DNA of 24,178 bases from Flavobacteriaceae bacterium (GCA_002709185.1 PAQB01000030.1:1-24178), one strand, 5' to 3'. Numbered from the stretch's first letter, positions 15,854-23,128 are shown. The notes: generated by a model from the sequence alone, not told the origin. Translations and numbers: made by a program.

Positions 15854-16282
15854 TTACTTTTTATTCTTGATATTGTGTTTTAATAGATATTTATATTGTT
15901 TTTGGTAATTAACAAATTGATCTTTACGTATTCTAATAGCTCTAAAAGCGTAAGTAATTAAGAGAGTTATCGCCACAAAAACAAATAAAGTGCCAATGTA
16001 TAAGGTCATACTTGGAAGACTTTTTAGGGATTCACTTGCTAACACGATTCCCAAAATTCCTGATAATACATACATCCCTGTAGCCAAGTATAGTAAGGCA
16101 TTTGCTCTTGTCAATAATCCAAGTTGTTTTATCTTTCTTGCTGAAATATGATGTTGGAATTCTGAACATTTTTTACTCAATAAACTGTTGATTTCTGTAC
16201 TTAGATTTAGCAATTGCGTTACGGTTGAGAGGATCAGCATTCCCAATCCTGGGATGATGGTAATGGGTAAATACCAATTCAT
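15854..16282 (-). CDS. DUF2721-like membrane protein
   Basis: A protein of 142 residues with three hydrophobic segments: WYLPITIIPGLGMLILSTVT at the N-terminus, ANALLYLATGMYVLSGILG in the middle and LYIGTLFVFVAITLLITYAF near the end, followed by a strongly basic tail. The order of a first helix, a polar linker of about 40 residues, then two helices resembles DUF2721 proteins; this is a moderate call. The start at 16282 (MNWYLP) is chosen because the longer frame from 16324 would overlap the upstream gene by 32 bases and adds only charged residues. Last gene of the minus-strand redox-type cluster, starting 10 bases after the AhpD-like stop. Confidence 0.62.
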   Translation of the reverse strand: MNWYLPITIIPGLGMLILSTVTQLLNLSTEINSLLSKKCSEFQHHISARKIKQLGLLTRANALLYLATGMYVLSGILGIVLASESLKSLPSMTLYIGTLFVFVAITLLITYAFRAIRIRKDQFVNYQKQYKYLLKHNIKNKK

Positions 16283-16292
16283 AGTTATCTCT

Positions 16293-16754
16293 TTAAGTGA
16301 TTTCGGGGATTTGACCTTGGGCAAGCTTTAATCGTGTCCACAGATTCATGTTGATAATAACTGCTGCTATTTGTGCGATTTGTATTTCGTCAAAATATTT
16401 TTCTAAGTCTTGATGGTATTTTTGAAAGTCTTTGGATTTGCCATAAGATAGAACATCAGTATAAGCTAAGGCCACTTTTTCAGCCTCTATAAATAAATCA
16501 CTATTGTACCATGAAGAAATGTTGTCGATTTTTGATTCTAATATGCCTACTTCTCTGGCTATCTTGGCATGTAAAATTACGCAGTAGGCACATTCATTAT
16601 TTTGCGCTACTCTTAGTCGTAATAATTGTGCTAATTCCTTATCTATTTCTAACTCTGCGGAGTGGCCAAAAGCTTTGGCCATGGCCTTAGCCAAATCATG
16701 AAAAGGAGTAATGTCAGGATTAAATCGGATGTTTTTGTAGGAAATATTTTTCAT
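16293..16754 (-). CDS. AhpD-like carboxymuconolactone decarboxylase family protein
   Basis: A protein of 153 residues from the chosen start belonging to the AhpD / carboxymuconolactone decarboxylase superfamily. The active motif is Glu54-Cys55-x-x-Cys58-x-x-x-His62 (ECAYCVILH), the E-CxxC-xxx-H arrangement of AhpD-type disulfide reductases. AhpD itself passes electrons to the peroxiredoxin AhpC in mycobacteria; here the electron donor and target are unknown, though thiol proteins sit in the same cluster. The start at 16754 (MKNISYKNIRF) is preferred to 16820, which would overlap the upstream GNAT gene by 64 bases; it begins 2 bases past that gene's stop, suggesting coupling. Confidence 0.85.
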   Translation of the reverse strand: MKNISYKNIRFNPDITPFHDLAKAMAKAFGHSAELEIDKELAQLLRLRVAQNNECAYCVILHAKIAREVGILESKIDNISSWYNSDLFIEAEKVALAYTDVLSYGKSKDFQKYHQDLEKYFDEIQIAQIAAVIINMNLWTRLKLAQGQIPEIT

Positions 16755-16756
16755 TG

Positions 16757-17029
16757 TTATTTTGTTGAAATTTCTTGGGAGTTGATATTGTTGCGTATAA
16801 CTGCCTTTAAATATCGGCAAATAGGAATGGGGTTGTAACCCTCTTCAATTAATTTTTCATAGATCTTCAGAACAAGAAATTTACCAATACCACGCCCTCT
16901 GAAACTATCTGGAACATTAGAGTATGTAAGGAAAGCATTTTTCTTTTCAATTTTGTAGCTTATGGTTGCAGATTCTCCATCTAATGAAAGGGTAAATTTA
17001 CGTTTTTTCTTGTCTTGAGTTATGTTCAT
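16757..17029 (-). CDS. Small GNAT-like N-acetyltransferase (YjdJ type)
   Basis: A 90-residue protein of the short GNAT-like group (Acetyltransf_CG, as in YjdJ). The acetyl-CoA loop is RGRGIGK at 44-50, preceded by VPDSFRGRG, with a terminal NPIPICRYLKAVIRNN stretch where the family has P-x-C-x-[FY]. Family members have about this length and lack the full GNAT N-terminus, so it is not truncated. The substrate is unknown. Its first 32 bases overlap the 3' end of the glutaredoxin-like gene, and no later Met gives a complete domain, so the overlap is probably real. Confidence 0.82.
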   Translation of the reverse strand: MNITQDKKKRKFTLSLDGESATISYKIEKKNAFLTYSNVPDSFRGRGIGKFLVLKIYEKLIEEGYNPIPICRYLKAVIRNNINSQEISTK

Positions 17030-17276
17030 AATTTGGGGTATTAATTTTATTTATCCATTTAAGCAGTTCTTCTTTATTTGGATTCCTTAATCTTTTTTCT
17101 CCAATGATTAGGGTTGGGAAATTTAGTTTTTCACTTTTGTAAAGACGCTTTAATGCTTCGGCATTTTTTTTATTTTGCACAACGTCTAAAAACTCATAGG
17201 GTAATCTCATATCAGCTAATAATGATTTGTAATAGTTTGTCTTGTGGCATTCCATTGATCCGAATAATTTCAACAT
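16998..17276 (-). CDS. Glutaredoxin-like / GST N-terminal-type protein
   Basis: A 92-residue single thioredoxin-fold domain. The strand MLKLFGSMEC leads to Cys10 in the motif CHKT, so only one active-site thiol is present (CxxT, not CxxC). The cis-proline equivalent is Pro54 in NFPTLIIG, followed by NPNKEELLKWI. This pattern fits monothiol glutaredoxin-like proteins or an isolated glutathione S-transferase N-terminal domain. Whether it uses glutathione is unknown; many Bacteroidota lack glutathione. It follows the thioredoxin-like gene by 16 bases and overlaps the GNAT gene, consistent with one operon. Confidence 0.72.
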   Translation of the reverse strand: MLKLFGSMECHKTNYYKSLLADMRLPYEFLDVVQNKKNAEALKRLYKSEKLNFPTLIIGEKRLRNPNKEELLKWINKINTPNYEHNSRQEKT

Positions 17277-17292
17277 CTTTAATTAATTATTT

Positions 17293-17778
17293 TTATAACG
17301 ATTTTAAGAATTCTATGGCAACATCTGGCTTTAGATAAAACTCGCTAAAAACGATATTATCATGTCTATCAATAAAAATAAACCAGGGCGTACCGCCTGT
17401 TTTGTAATTCGTCATAAACTGACTTTTTGACTGCCCATTTTTAGCGGCATCATGCCCAAACGGAATTTTTAAGTTGTAATGTTTTTGGATATCAATAATC
17501 TTTTGATAAGTATTGGTGTGGTAACCCTCAAAGACAGTTTGCACTGCCAAGAAAGTTATTTTTTCAGAGCCATCTAAAGCCTCTACCATCTTTTTTAAAT
17601 GGGGCAAACCTTTGCTGTGACATCCTGGGCACCAACTTTGAAAACACAGTAATACTTTAAATCTCCCTTTAAAATCTGATAATTTTATAGGTTTTGTTTT
17701 AATCCCATTTTTATCAATCCATTGATCGATATTAAATTCAGGTGCTCTCACAATGGGCGATTGGCTTTTATTTGACAT
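17293..17778 (-). CDS. Cytosolic thioredoxin-like / redoxin protein
   Basis: A protein of 161 residues from the chosen start, with a thioredoxin fold of the TlpA/AhpC-TSA kind. The segment LSDFKGRFKVLLCFQSWCPGCHSKGLPHLKKM carries the CxxC pair (Cys50 and Cys53 from this start) and TGGTPWFIFID carries the cis-proline. Most TlpA-like proteins are exported, but this one has no signal peptide or lipobox, so a cytosolic reductase or peroxiredoxin-like role is inferred. The start at 17778 (MSNKSQ) is preferred over 17808, whose extra residues (MILAIEKNII) look like read-through of the leader; both are possible. Downstream of the lipoprotein gene. Confidence 0.78.
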   Translation of the reverse strand: MSNKSQSPIVRAPEFNIDQWIDKNGIKTKPIKLSDFKGRFKVLLCFQSWCPGCHSKGLPHLKKMVEALDGSEKITFLAVQTVFEGYHTNTYQKIIDIQKHYNLKIPFGHDAAKNGQSKSQFMTNYKTGGTPWFIFIDRHDNIVFSEFYLKPDVAIEFLKSL

Positions 17779-17811
17779 TATAATGTTCTTTTCTATAGCT
17801 AATATCAATGC

Positions 17812-18561
17812 TTATCCTCCATAAAAAAATGGGTTGTTCGTTGTTTTAATGACTTGGTGTGTTTTAATGTTGTATTTATAGCTGTTATACACACGTGTTT
17901 GATCTTCCCTTGATACAAATCCGCTCATCGCTTTAAATATAATACATTCATTACCATCGGTTTCCATACCCCATAATCCCATAAATTTCAACTGGTTTGG
18001 AAAGTGAACTTGTGGTATAAATTTAACCACTTCCTTTGGGCTATCAATTTCAGAAATATAGATGTCTCCATAGTGTGTTTGAAACGCTATTTTTTTTCCA
18101 TTGTCTAAAATGCCAATCCTTATAACCACACCAATAATATTTTGGCTTGGTAAATCTACCAGCACTTTTGTAGATTGTTTTTCAAGATTATAGGCGAGTA
18201 TTTTATAATCTGAGAAGCGATATGGCAAATTGGGTATGAAGGGATCGAGCATTTTGGGAATTTTACTCACATATTGGGATTGACTGTAGATGACAGCGTT
18301 TCTTTTTTTATCGAATATCAACGCGGATATTTCTTGTTTTCTTTCACTTATTTTTAAAATTGTTCCGTCGGGCTTCTCCCAAAATAAGCTGCTACGATCT
18401 TTATCACTATGTATATGAGATGGATAAAATTTATCCTTTGTGTCAATATTGTATATCGTTAAGCTGTTATTGGCGTTTTCTACAATTTTTTCTTTGCTTA
18501 CTTCTGAGCATGACAATGAAATAGTGGTTAGAAAGAGTATGGTGTATTTTAATTTATACAT
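17812..18561 (-). CDS. Hypothetical lipoprotein
   Basis: A 249-residue protein with a lipoprotein signal: a basic start, a hydrophobic core (YTILFLTTISLS) and Cys18 in SLSC. I do not recognise the mature part. It is rich in short strands and contains repeated phrases such as KILAYNLEKQSTKVLVDL and YGDIYISEIDSPKEVVKF, which suggest a beta-propeller-like or TolB-like architecture of blades. That is a weak impression. It is the first gene of the minus-strand cluster and ends just before the thioredoxin-like gene. Its upstream region holds an inverted repeat and a possible -7 box. Confidence 0.68.
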   Translation of the reverse strand: MYKLKYTILFLTTISLSCSEVSKEKIVENANNSLTIYNIDTKDKFYPSHIHSDKDRSSLFWEKPDGTILKISERKQEISALIFDKKRNAVIYSQSQYVSKIPKMLDPFIPNLPYRFSDYKILAYNLEKQSTKVLVDLPSQNIIGVVIRIGILDNGKKIAFQTHYGDIYISEIDSPKEVVKFIPQVHFPNQLKFMGLWGMETDGNECIIFKAMSGFVSREDQTRVYNSYKYNIKTHQVIKTTNNPFFYGG

Positions 18562-18582
18562 CTTGTTTTATTATGTTTGTCC

Positions 18583-18638
18583 TAAATATATTCTGCTAAA
18601 AACGGCTATAAACCAAATCCTATTGAAATTGGTCTATA
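18583..18638 (-). promoter_or_regulatory. Candidate promoter and operator of the redox-type cluster
   Basis: On the minus strand TATATTTA (18590-18583) is one base from TAnnTTTG and lies 21 bases before the lipoprotein ATG. A TTTG (18617-18614) lies 23 bases upstream of it, slightly long for -33. That TTTG falls in an inverted repeat, TATAAACCAA (18607-18616) and TTGGTCTATA (18629-18638), ten positions with one mismatch and a 12-base spacer. The arrangement would let a dimeric regulator block the -33 region. As minus-strand RNA the mismatch becomes a G-U pair, but by this promoter the repeat is not transcribed. Confidence 0.35.
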
Positions 18639-18823
18639 AAGCTAAGAACTGCTGTATTAATTTTATTTTGAGAGGATTAAAACAAAGTATTTTAAAACCT
18701 TATTACAAGATTATCATAGCTCAAGAAAGAGACATAATAATCAAATGGTAATAAAATTGATGATGGGTCGCAGGTCATTCATGTATTAAGGAACAGATTT
18801 AAGGTTTTGTTCAATACAAATAT

Positions 18824-18858
18824 ATAAAAAATCCCAACATAGAAGAGGTTGAGATTTC
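18824..18858 (-). terminator. Intrinsic terminator of serC-serA
   Basis: On the minus strand AAATCTCAAC (18857-18848) pairs with GTTGGGATTT (18838-18829) over ten positions including one U-G wobble, with a 9-base loop, and is followed by a T-run (TTTTTTATA). It begins 19 bases after the serA stop codon. Confidence 0.85.
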
Positions 18859-18876
18859 AAAAAAAATAAATAAATT

Positions 18877-19827
18877 CTATTTCAATATGGAAATGATTTG
18901 TGTGGCCAACTCAGAGCCAATTCGCTTTTGGGCTTGCGTGGTTGCCGCTCCAATATGAGGGGTTAGGGACACGTTTGGTGTCATTAAGACTTGCACCGTA
19001 GGAGTGGGTTCATTTTCAAAAGTATCTATGCCTGCAAAGCCTAATTTTCCAGATTTTAAGGCCTCCACCATGGCCACTTCATCTACCACACCTCCACGAG
19101 CGGCATTGACAAGACCAGCACCCTCTTTCATCAATTCAATTTCGGCAGCGCCAATGACAAACTCTTTTTGCGCCGGTACATGTAATGACAAGAAGTCTGC
19201 TTCTTTTAAAACCGTCTCTTTGCTTTCAATGTCTATATTAAAGTTCACCGATTGGCCGTCAAAAAACGGTACTGTCACGGTGGCTTTTTGCATGAAAGGG
19301 TCGTGTGCAATGACTTTCATGCCGAGGCCTAAGCCTATTTTAGCAGTGGCTTGACCAATGCGTCCAAATCCAATCACCCCCAAAGTTTTACCCCTTAATT
19401 CAGTGCCTTTTGCATAGGCCTTTTTCAGGACTTTAAATTTAGAATCTCCATCTAAGGGCATGTTTCGGTTGGAATCATACAAAAAACGAACTCCAGAAAA
19501 AAGATGGGCAAAGACCAATTCTGCAACGGATTCCGAAGAGGCTGCAGGCGTGTTGATCACATGTAAACCTTTCTCGCGAGCATATTCTACATCAATATTA
19601 TCCATCCCAACTCCGCCACGTCCAATGATTTTAAGGCTAGTGCAGGCGTCAATTAAATCTTTACGGACTTTTGTAGCACTTCTTACAAGTAGTGCTACAA
19701 TGCCTTCTTTATTGATGTAATTTTCCAATTGTTTTTGGGCAACTGTGACTGTGCTGACTTCAAATCCAGCAGCTTCTAATTCTTCAACGCCATTTGCTGA
19801 AATGCCGTCATTTGCTAGTATTTTCAT
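18877..19827 (-). CDS. serA: D-3-phosphoglycerate dehydrogenase (short form)
   Basis: Oxidises 3-phosphoglycerate to 3-phosphohydroxypyruvate with NAD+, the first step of serine synthesis. The 316-residue protein is a compact D-2-hydroxyacid dehydrogenase: the Rossmann loop GFGRIG is at 153-158 and the catalytic residues are Arg244 (NAARGG), Glu273 (FENEP) and His291 (LTPHIGAAT). The sequence ends soon after the second catalytic-domain helix, so the C-terminal ACT domain used for serine feedback inhibition in E. coli SerA is absent. The specific substrate is inferred from the adjacent serC, whose stop is 6 bases upstream of this start. The terminator follows directly. Confidence 0.92.
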   Translation of the reverse strand: MKILANDGISANGVEELEAAGFEVSTVTVAQKQLENYINKEGIVALLVRSATKVRKDLIDACTSLKIIGRGGVGMDNIDVEYAREKGLHVINTPAASSESVAELVFAHLFSGVRFLYDSNRNMPLDGDSKFKVLKKAYAKGTELRGKTLGVIGFGRIGQATAKIGLGLGMKVIAHDPFMQKATVTVPFFDGQSVNFNIDIESKETVLKEADFLSLHVPAQKEFVIGAAEIELMKEGAGLVNAARGGVVDEVAMVEALKSGKLGFAGIDTFENEPTPTVQVLMTPNVSLTPHIGAATTQAQKRIGSELATQIISILK

Positions 19828-19833
19828 GGTTAT

Positions 19834-20895
19834 TTATGCTTTTCGTTCTAATTCACTCATAATTTCTACCAAGACCTGTACGCTTTCAAGCGTCAAAGCA
19901 TTGTACATGGAGGCTCTGTAGCCACCCACACTGCGGTGGCCATTCAAACCATTGATGCCTGCTTCTTGACACATGGTGTCAAAACTCTCCTTAAGATCGT
20001 CATTGTTCAAGGTAAAGGTCGCATTCATCGTTGATCGGTCTGTCTTGGCAGCAAAGCCATCAAAAAGTGGGTTTAAGTCAATTTCAGAATAAATGAGTTG
20101 GGCTTTCTTTTCATTCTCTTTTTCAATGGCCGCAATACCGCCTTTATTTTTTAGCCACTCCAAATTCAGCATAGAAGTATAAACTGGAAAAACCGGGGGC
20201 GTATTAAACATACTGCCTTTACTAATATGGACTTTATAATCCATCATGGAAGGGATTTTACGGGATACTTTTCCTAAAATATCTTCTTGAACGACTACTA
20301 ATGTGGTACCTGCTGGGCCCATATTCTTTTGTGCACCTGCATATATCAACCCAAATTTTGAGAAGTCGATAGTTCTTGAAAAAATATCGCTGCTCATGTC
20401 ACAAACCATAGGAATATCACAATCTGGAAAGTCTTTAATTTGCGTTCCAAAAATGGTATTATTAGAAGTACAGTGGAAATAATCGTGGTCTGTAGGTATG
20501 TCATATCCTTTAGGGATGTAATTGTAATTGGCATCCTTAGAAGATGCAACTTCCAATATATCATCAAAAATACGGGCTTCTTTAATGGCTTTGTCACTCC
20601 ATGTTCCAGTGTTTAAATAGGCTGCGCGTTTTTCTAGTAAATTGAGTGCCACTGCTAAAAATTGGGTACTTGCACCTCCTTGTAAAAATAATGCCTTGTA
20701 ACCCATGCCTTCAAGTCCGAGCAGTTCAAGTGCCAGTGCACGTGCATTTTCCATAACGTCTACAAAAGCTTTACTGCGGTGAGAAATTTCTATAAGTGAG
20801 AGCCCATTGTCATAGCCCATGATGGCTTGGGCAGATTTGTCAAGTACTTCTTGTGGTAGAACGCAGGGGCCTGCGCTAAAATTATGTCGTTTCAT
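19834..20895 (-). CDS. serC: 3-phosphoserine/phosphohydroxythreonine transaminase
   Basis: A PLP-dependent aminotransferase that converts 3-phosphohydroxypyruvate and glutamate to phosphoserine, and also takes part in pyridoxine synthesis in some bacteria. The 353-residue protein begins with the family-typical KRHNFSAGPCVLPQEVL. The PLP-binding lysine is Lys190 in IYAGAQKNMGPAG, and substrate-binding segments LQGGASTQF, TGTWSDKA and the C-terminal NGHRSVGGYRASMYNA are all present. serA follows in the same operon. A leader of about 85 bases separates it from the LuxC-like gene; I see no exact -7 match there. Confidence 0.97.
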   Translation of the reverse strand: MKRHNFSAGPCVLPQEVLDKSAQAIMGYDNGLSLIEISHRSKAFVDVMENARALALELLGLEGMGYKALFLQGGASTQFLAVALNLLEKRAAYLNTGTWSDKAIKEARIFDDILEVASSKDANYNYIPKGYDIPTDHDYFHCTSNNTIFGTQIKDFPDCDIPMVCDMSSDIFSRTIDFSKFGLIYAGAQKNMGPAGTTLVVVQEDILGKVSRKIPSMMDYKVHISKGSMFNTPPVFPVYTSMLNLEWLKNKGGIAAIEKENEKKAQLIYSEIDLNPLFDGFAAKTDRSTMNATFTLNNDDLKESFDTMCQEAGINGLNGHRSVGGYRASMYNALTLESVQVLVEIMSELERKA

Positions 20896-20980
20896 TTGGT
20901 GGGTGTTTACCTTTAAAAGTTAAGGCGTAAATGTCCGAATTAATTATTGAAAATGTGACAAAATAAATGATAATGTTATG

Positions 20981-22042
20981 TTATATTTTCAACAGGAAAT
21001 CAACAGTGTCAATCCCATCAGCATGATCGTTCAATTTGGGCAGTTGGGTTGCACCAAATGATACTTCATTTTTACTAAAATTTTTAGAAACTACACATTG
21101 TATTTGAGACGCATCGGCTTTAGTTCTAAGTTTCAATGATTCTAAGTCTTCATAAAACTCGTAAAATAAAGTCCCAATAGGCGAAGCATAGCGGGTATCT
21201 TCCTTGAGCATTAGAAAACCATTTTCAATCAAATCGAATTCACTCATTATATATACTGCTTTGTTGTAGTCGTAATTGTTGGCATATTTAGCACTATTCA
21301 TTATGATATGCCAATCGTAAACAGCCTTAAAAAACTTATCAAAATCATAATCTTTGGGAACAAATAACTTGGAAACACTGCGGCATCCCAAGCCATAATA
21401 TCTAAAAACATCTTCTGCCAAAGCTTTTAGATCGGCTTCCGATTCCTTACCAGTTAAAACTGCAACTGAATTTCTATTCCTACGAATTATTGATGGCTTA
21501 TTTTTAAAATAGGCCTCAAAATAACGCGCTGTATTGTCACTGCCGGTAGCAATTACTGCATCAAAATTCTGAAGTTTTTCGTTGGTAAATTTAATTTTGG
21601 ATTTTAGATGCGGTTCTAAATGCGTTAGGTAGGTTGCTAAATAGGACAAAAGATGGCGGTCGTTTGAAGATTGTTTGACCAGAATGCTGTGGCCTGAAAT
21701 CAAAGTGGCAATGAAATCATGAAAACCTACAAGCGGAATGTTGCCCGCCATAACAATGGCAATCGTTTTTGGAATTTTTGCTGGGGTTTCATATGGCGCT
21801 AGCCATGATTCTAGTGGCTGTTTTTGAAGCAATTCTGACCATTGTTTTAAGGCGAAACAAAGGTTCACTTTAGTAAACCATCCATTAAATTCATTTGCGA
21901 GCTTTAATTGGTGTTTGAATCCATCGAAAAAAATATTGTTATGCAGTACTTTTTTGGATTTTTTTGGCGTAGGGGTTGAGAATTGAGCCATAAACGCTCC
22001 CAAGCTTACAAGAGACTGAATTATAGTTTTTTTATGATTCAT
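20981..22042 (-). CDS. Acyl-CoA reductase, LuxC family
   Basis: A 353-residue protein of the LuxC-type acyl-CoA/acyl-protein reductase family, related to aldehyde dehydrogenases, which reduces a fatty acyl group to the aldehyde with NADPH. Typical segments are AIVMAGNIPLVGFHDF near 95-110, an ATGSDNTAR stretch near 165-173, and Cys220 in FRYYGLGCRSVSKL, the acyl-accepting nucleophile. LuxC is best known from bioluminescence operons, but no luxA, luxB, luxD or luxE lies here and non-luminous Bacteroidota often carry such a gene. The physiological acyl substrate is unknown. It is divergent from a ferredoxin gene. Confidence 0.88.
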   Translation of the reverse strand: MNHKKTIIQSLVSLGAFMAQFSTPTPKKSKKVLHNNIFFDGFKHQLKLANEFNGWFTKVNLCFALKQWSELLQKQPLESWLAPYETPAKIPKTIAIVMAGNIPLVGFHDFIATLISGHSILVKQSSNDRHLLSYLATYLTHLEPHLKSKIKFTNEKLQNFDAVIATGSDNTARYFEAYFKNKPSIIRRNRNSVAVLTGKESEADLKALAEDVFRYYGLGCRSVSKLFVPKDYDFDKFFKAVYDWHIIMNSAKYANNYDYNKAVYIMSEFDLIENGFLMLKEDTRYASPIGTLFYEFYEDLESLKLRTKADASQIQCVVSKNFSKNEVSFGATQLPKLNDHADGIDTVDFLLKI

Positions 22043-22044
22043 AA

Positions 22045-22076
22045 TTTGTTAAACCGTAATTTTGGCTTTAATTTTG
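22045..22076 (+). promoter_or_regulatory. Candidate ferredoxin promoter
   Basis: TTTG (22045-22048) and TAATTTTG (22069-22076) are spaced 20 bases apart, an exact fit to the Bacteroidota consensus, 37 bases before the ferredoxin ATG. A second identical -7 box, TAATTTTG, lies at 22057-22064. Confidence 0.6.
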
Positions 22077-22079
22077 TTG

Positions 22080-22087
22080 CAAATTTA
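22080..22087 (-). promoter_or_regulatory. Candidate -7 box of the LuxC-like gene
   Basis: On the minus strand TAAATTTG fits TAnnTTTG, 37 bases before the LuxC-like ATG. No TTG is present at the -33 spacing. It lies beside the ferredoxin -7 box on the other strand, so the two promoters would face apart within about 20 bases and may compete. Confidence 0.35.
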
Positions 22088-22113
22088 TACAATAAATTGA
22101 CTTTTAATATATA

Positions 22114-22467
22114 ATGGCAATTATAATCACTGAAGACTGTATCAATTGTGGGGCCTGCGAAACTGAGTGTCCAAATACTGCAATTTACGAAGGGGCCGAT
22201 GATTGGCGTTATAAAGATGGTACAAGTTTGAATGGCCAAATCATTTTACCAAATGGTAAACAGGTCAATGCCGACGAACCGCAAATCCCCATCAGCGATG
22301 AGTTTTATTTTATTGTTCCCGATAAATGTACAGAATGTAAAGGCTTTCATGAAGAGCCTCAATGTGCTGCGGTTTGCCCTGTTGATTGCTGTGTTTCTGA
22401 TGAGGCCAATGTAGAAACCGAAAACGTTTTATTAGGAAAACAGCGTTTTATGCATCCAGAGGATTAA
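22114..22467 (+). CDS. 2[4Fe-4S] ferredoxin (Alvin type)
   Basis: A 117-residue dicluster ferredoxin, a cytosolic low-potential electron carrier. The first cluster motif is Cys9-Cys12-Cys15 with Cys19 (CINCGACETECP); the second is Cys72, Cys75, Cys84 and Cys88, with eight residues between the second and third Cys. That insertion, and the extended C-terminus, are marks of the Alvin subgroup (Allochromatium vinosum). The central stretch between the motifs (about 28-66) is longer than in clostridial ferredoxins. Divergent from the LuxC-like reductase across 71 bases. A partner is unknown. Confidence 0.93.
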   Translation: MAIIITEDCINCGACETECPNTAIYEGADDWRYKDGTSLNGQIILPNGKQVNADEPQIPISDEFYFIVPDKCTECKGFHEEPQCAAVCPVDCCVSDEANVETENVLLGKQRFMHPED

Positions 22468-22511
22468 TTCTCTAGTTTTTTTGGAAGTTTAACACTACTC
22501 TTTTTTAAAAT

Positions 22512-22925
22512 TTAAAGATCCCAAGGATCAATTCCTTCAATAGCTAATTTCCAAATGTCATTGCTGCCATCTGAGATTCGTATCAACTCCGTGACTTCAG
22601 TGTTTGCATTAAAAATCATAGGATTTTCCGAATCGCTGTTAGGTAATGTGACAGTGATGATGTTTCCATCGACACTATAGGTGCCAGCATTTACAATGTC
22701 AGTAACAATAACCGTAGCAACATTTGCACTTGAAAACGTTATGCTTTGTGCACAATTAACGCCATTTGAAAGCAATACTCCACAGGATTCAGCAGAGCTT
22801 GCCAAGGCAAACAAAAAAGTGGTGTCTGTCAGTTGATCTAGAGTGATGGAAAAAGTTGAATCCTCCTCTTTGCAACCGCTAAGAACTAGGAATCCAATCA
22901 TCAATTTGAGGATTATTTGCTTCAA
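22512..22925 (-). CDS. Small hypothetical lipoprotein
   Basis: A 137-residue protein with a lipoprotein signal: hydrophobic core IILKLMIGFLVLSG and Cys18 in LSGC, followed by KEEDS, the acidic start common in outer-membrane lipoproteins of Bacteroidota. The mature part has a Cys pair (SCGVLL and VNCAQS) that may form a disulfide, and many alternating Ile/Val/Thr strands, suggesting a small beta-sandwich. I do not recognise a family. It converges on the ferredoxin gene and is divergent from ychF. Confidence 0.68.
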   Translation of the reverse strand: MKQIILKLMIGFLVLSGCKEEDSTFSITLDQLTDTTFLFALASSAESCGVLLSNGVNCAQSITFSSANVATVIVTDIVNAGTYSVDGNIITVTLPNSDSENPMIFNANTEVTELIRISDGSNDIWKLAIEGIDPWDL

Positions 22926-22992
22926 AACTTGAATATTTTACTTCCTAAGCTAATAATTAAATCCAATACATTTGATATCATTGCTGTTATCC

Positions 22993-23015
22993 ATTTAAAT
23001 GCGTTGCATTTAAAT
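22993..23015. repeat. Perfect 10-bp inverted repeat
   Basis: ATTTAAATGC (22993-23002) and GCATTTAAAT (23006-23015) are exact reverse complements separated by GTT. It sits in the 252-base gap between the small lipoprotein gene and ychF, 68 bases from the former's start. It could be a two-fold operator or a tight hairpin. An isolated TACATTTG at 22967-22974 just upstream matches a plus-strand -7 box. Confidence 0.5.
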
Positions 23016-23128
23016 AACTGTTAAATAGTTGACTACCCTGCTAATCATTGAATTATCATTTCATCAAAAAGGAATGTTTAGAAATCATTTGAATATTTAA
23101 ATCCTTCAAACTAATCCCTCACAAAGGG

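Larger units (their letters stand above)
18562..18876. other. Intergenic region between serA and the lipoprotein gene
   Basis: This 315-base AT-rich gap holds the serA terminator at its right end and the candidate promoter and inverted repeat of the cluster at its left end. The middle (about 18640-18820) has no convincing frame in either strand: the plus-strand frame that crosses it overlaps the lipoprotein gene and has no family character. I see no RNA gene or repeat there. Confidence 0.5.

Noticed and set aside
17114..17338. Plus-strand frame opposite the glutaredoxin-like gene
   Set aside because: Covers the 5' half of a gene with clear thioredoxin-fold features on the other strand.
15854..18561. 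Defence island or mobile element in the cluster of small genes
   Set aside because: No integrase, transposase, toxin-antitoxin, nuclease or attachment repeats; base composition is like the neighbours.
18440..18751. Plus-strand frame of about 100 codons crossing the start of the lipoprotein gene
   Set aside because: It overlaps the signal-peptide region and promoter of a well-formed lipoprotein gene, has low-complexity composition and no recognisable domain.
20981..22042. Bioluminescence operon
   Set aside because: Only a LuxC-family reductase is present; no luciferase, transferase or synthetase genes are adjacent.
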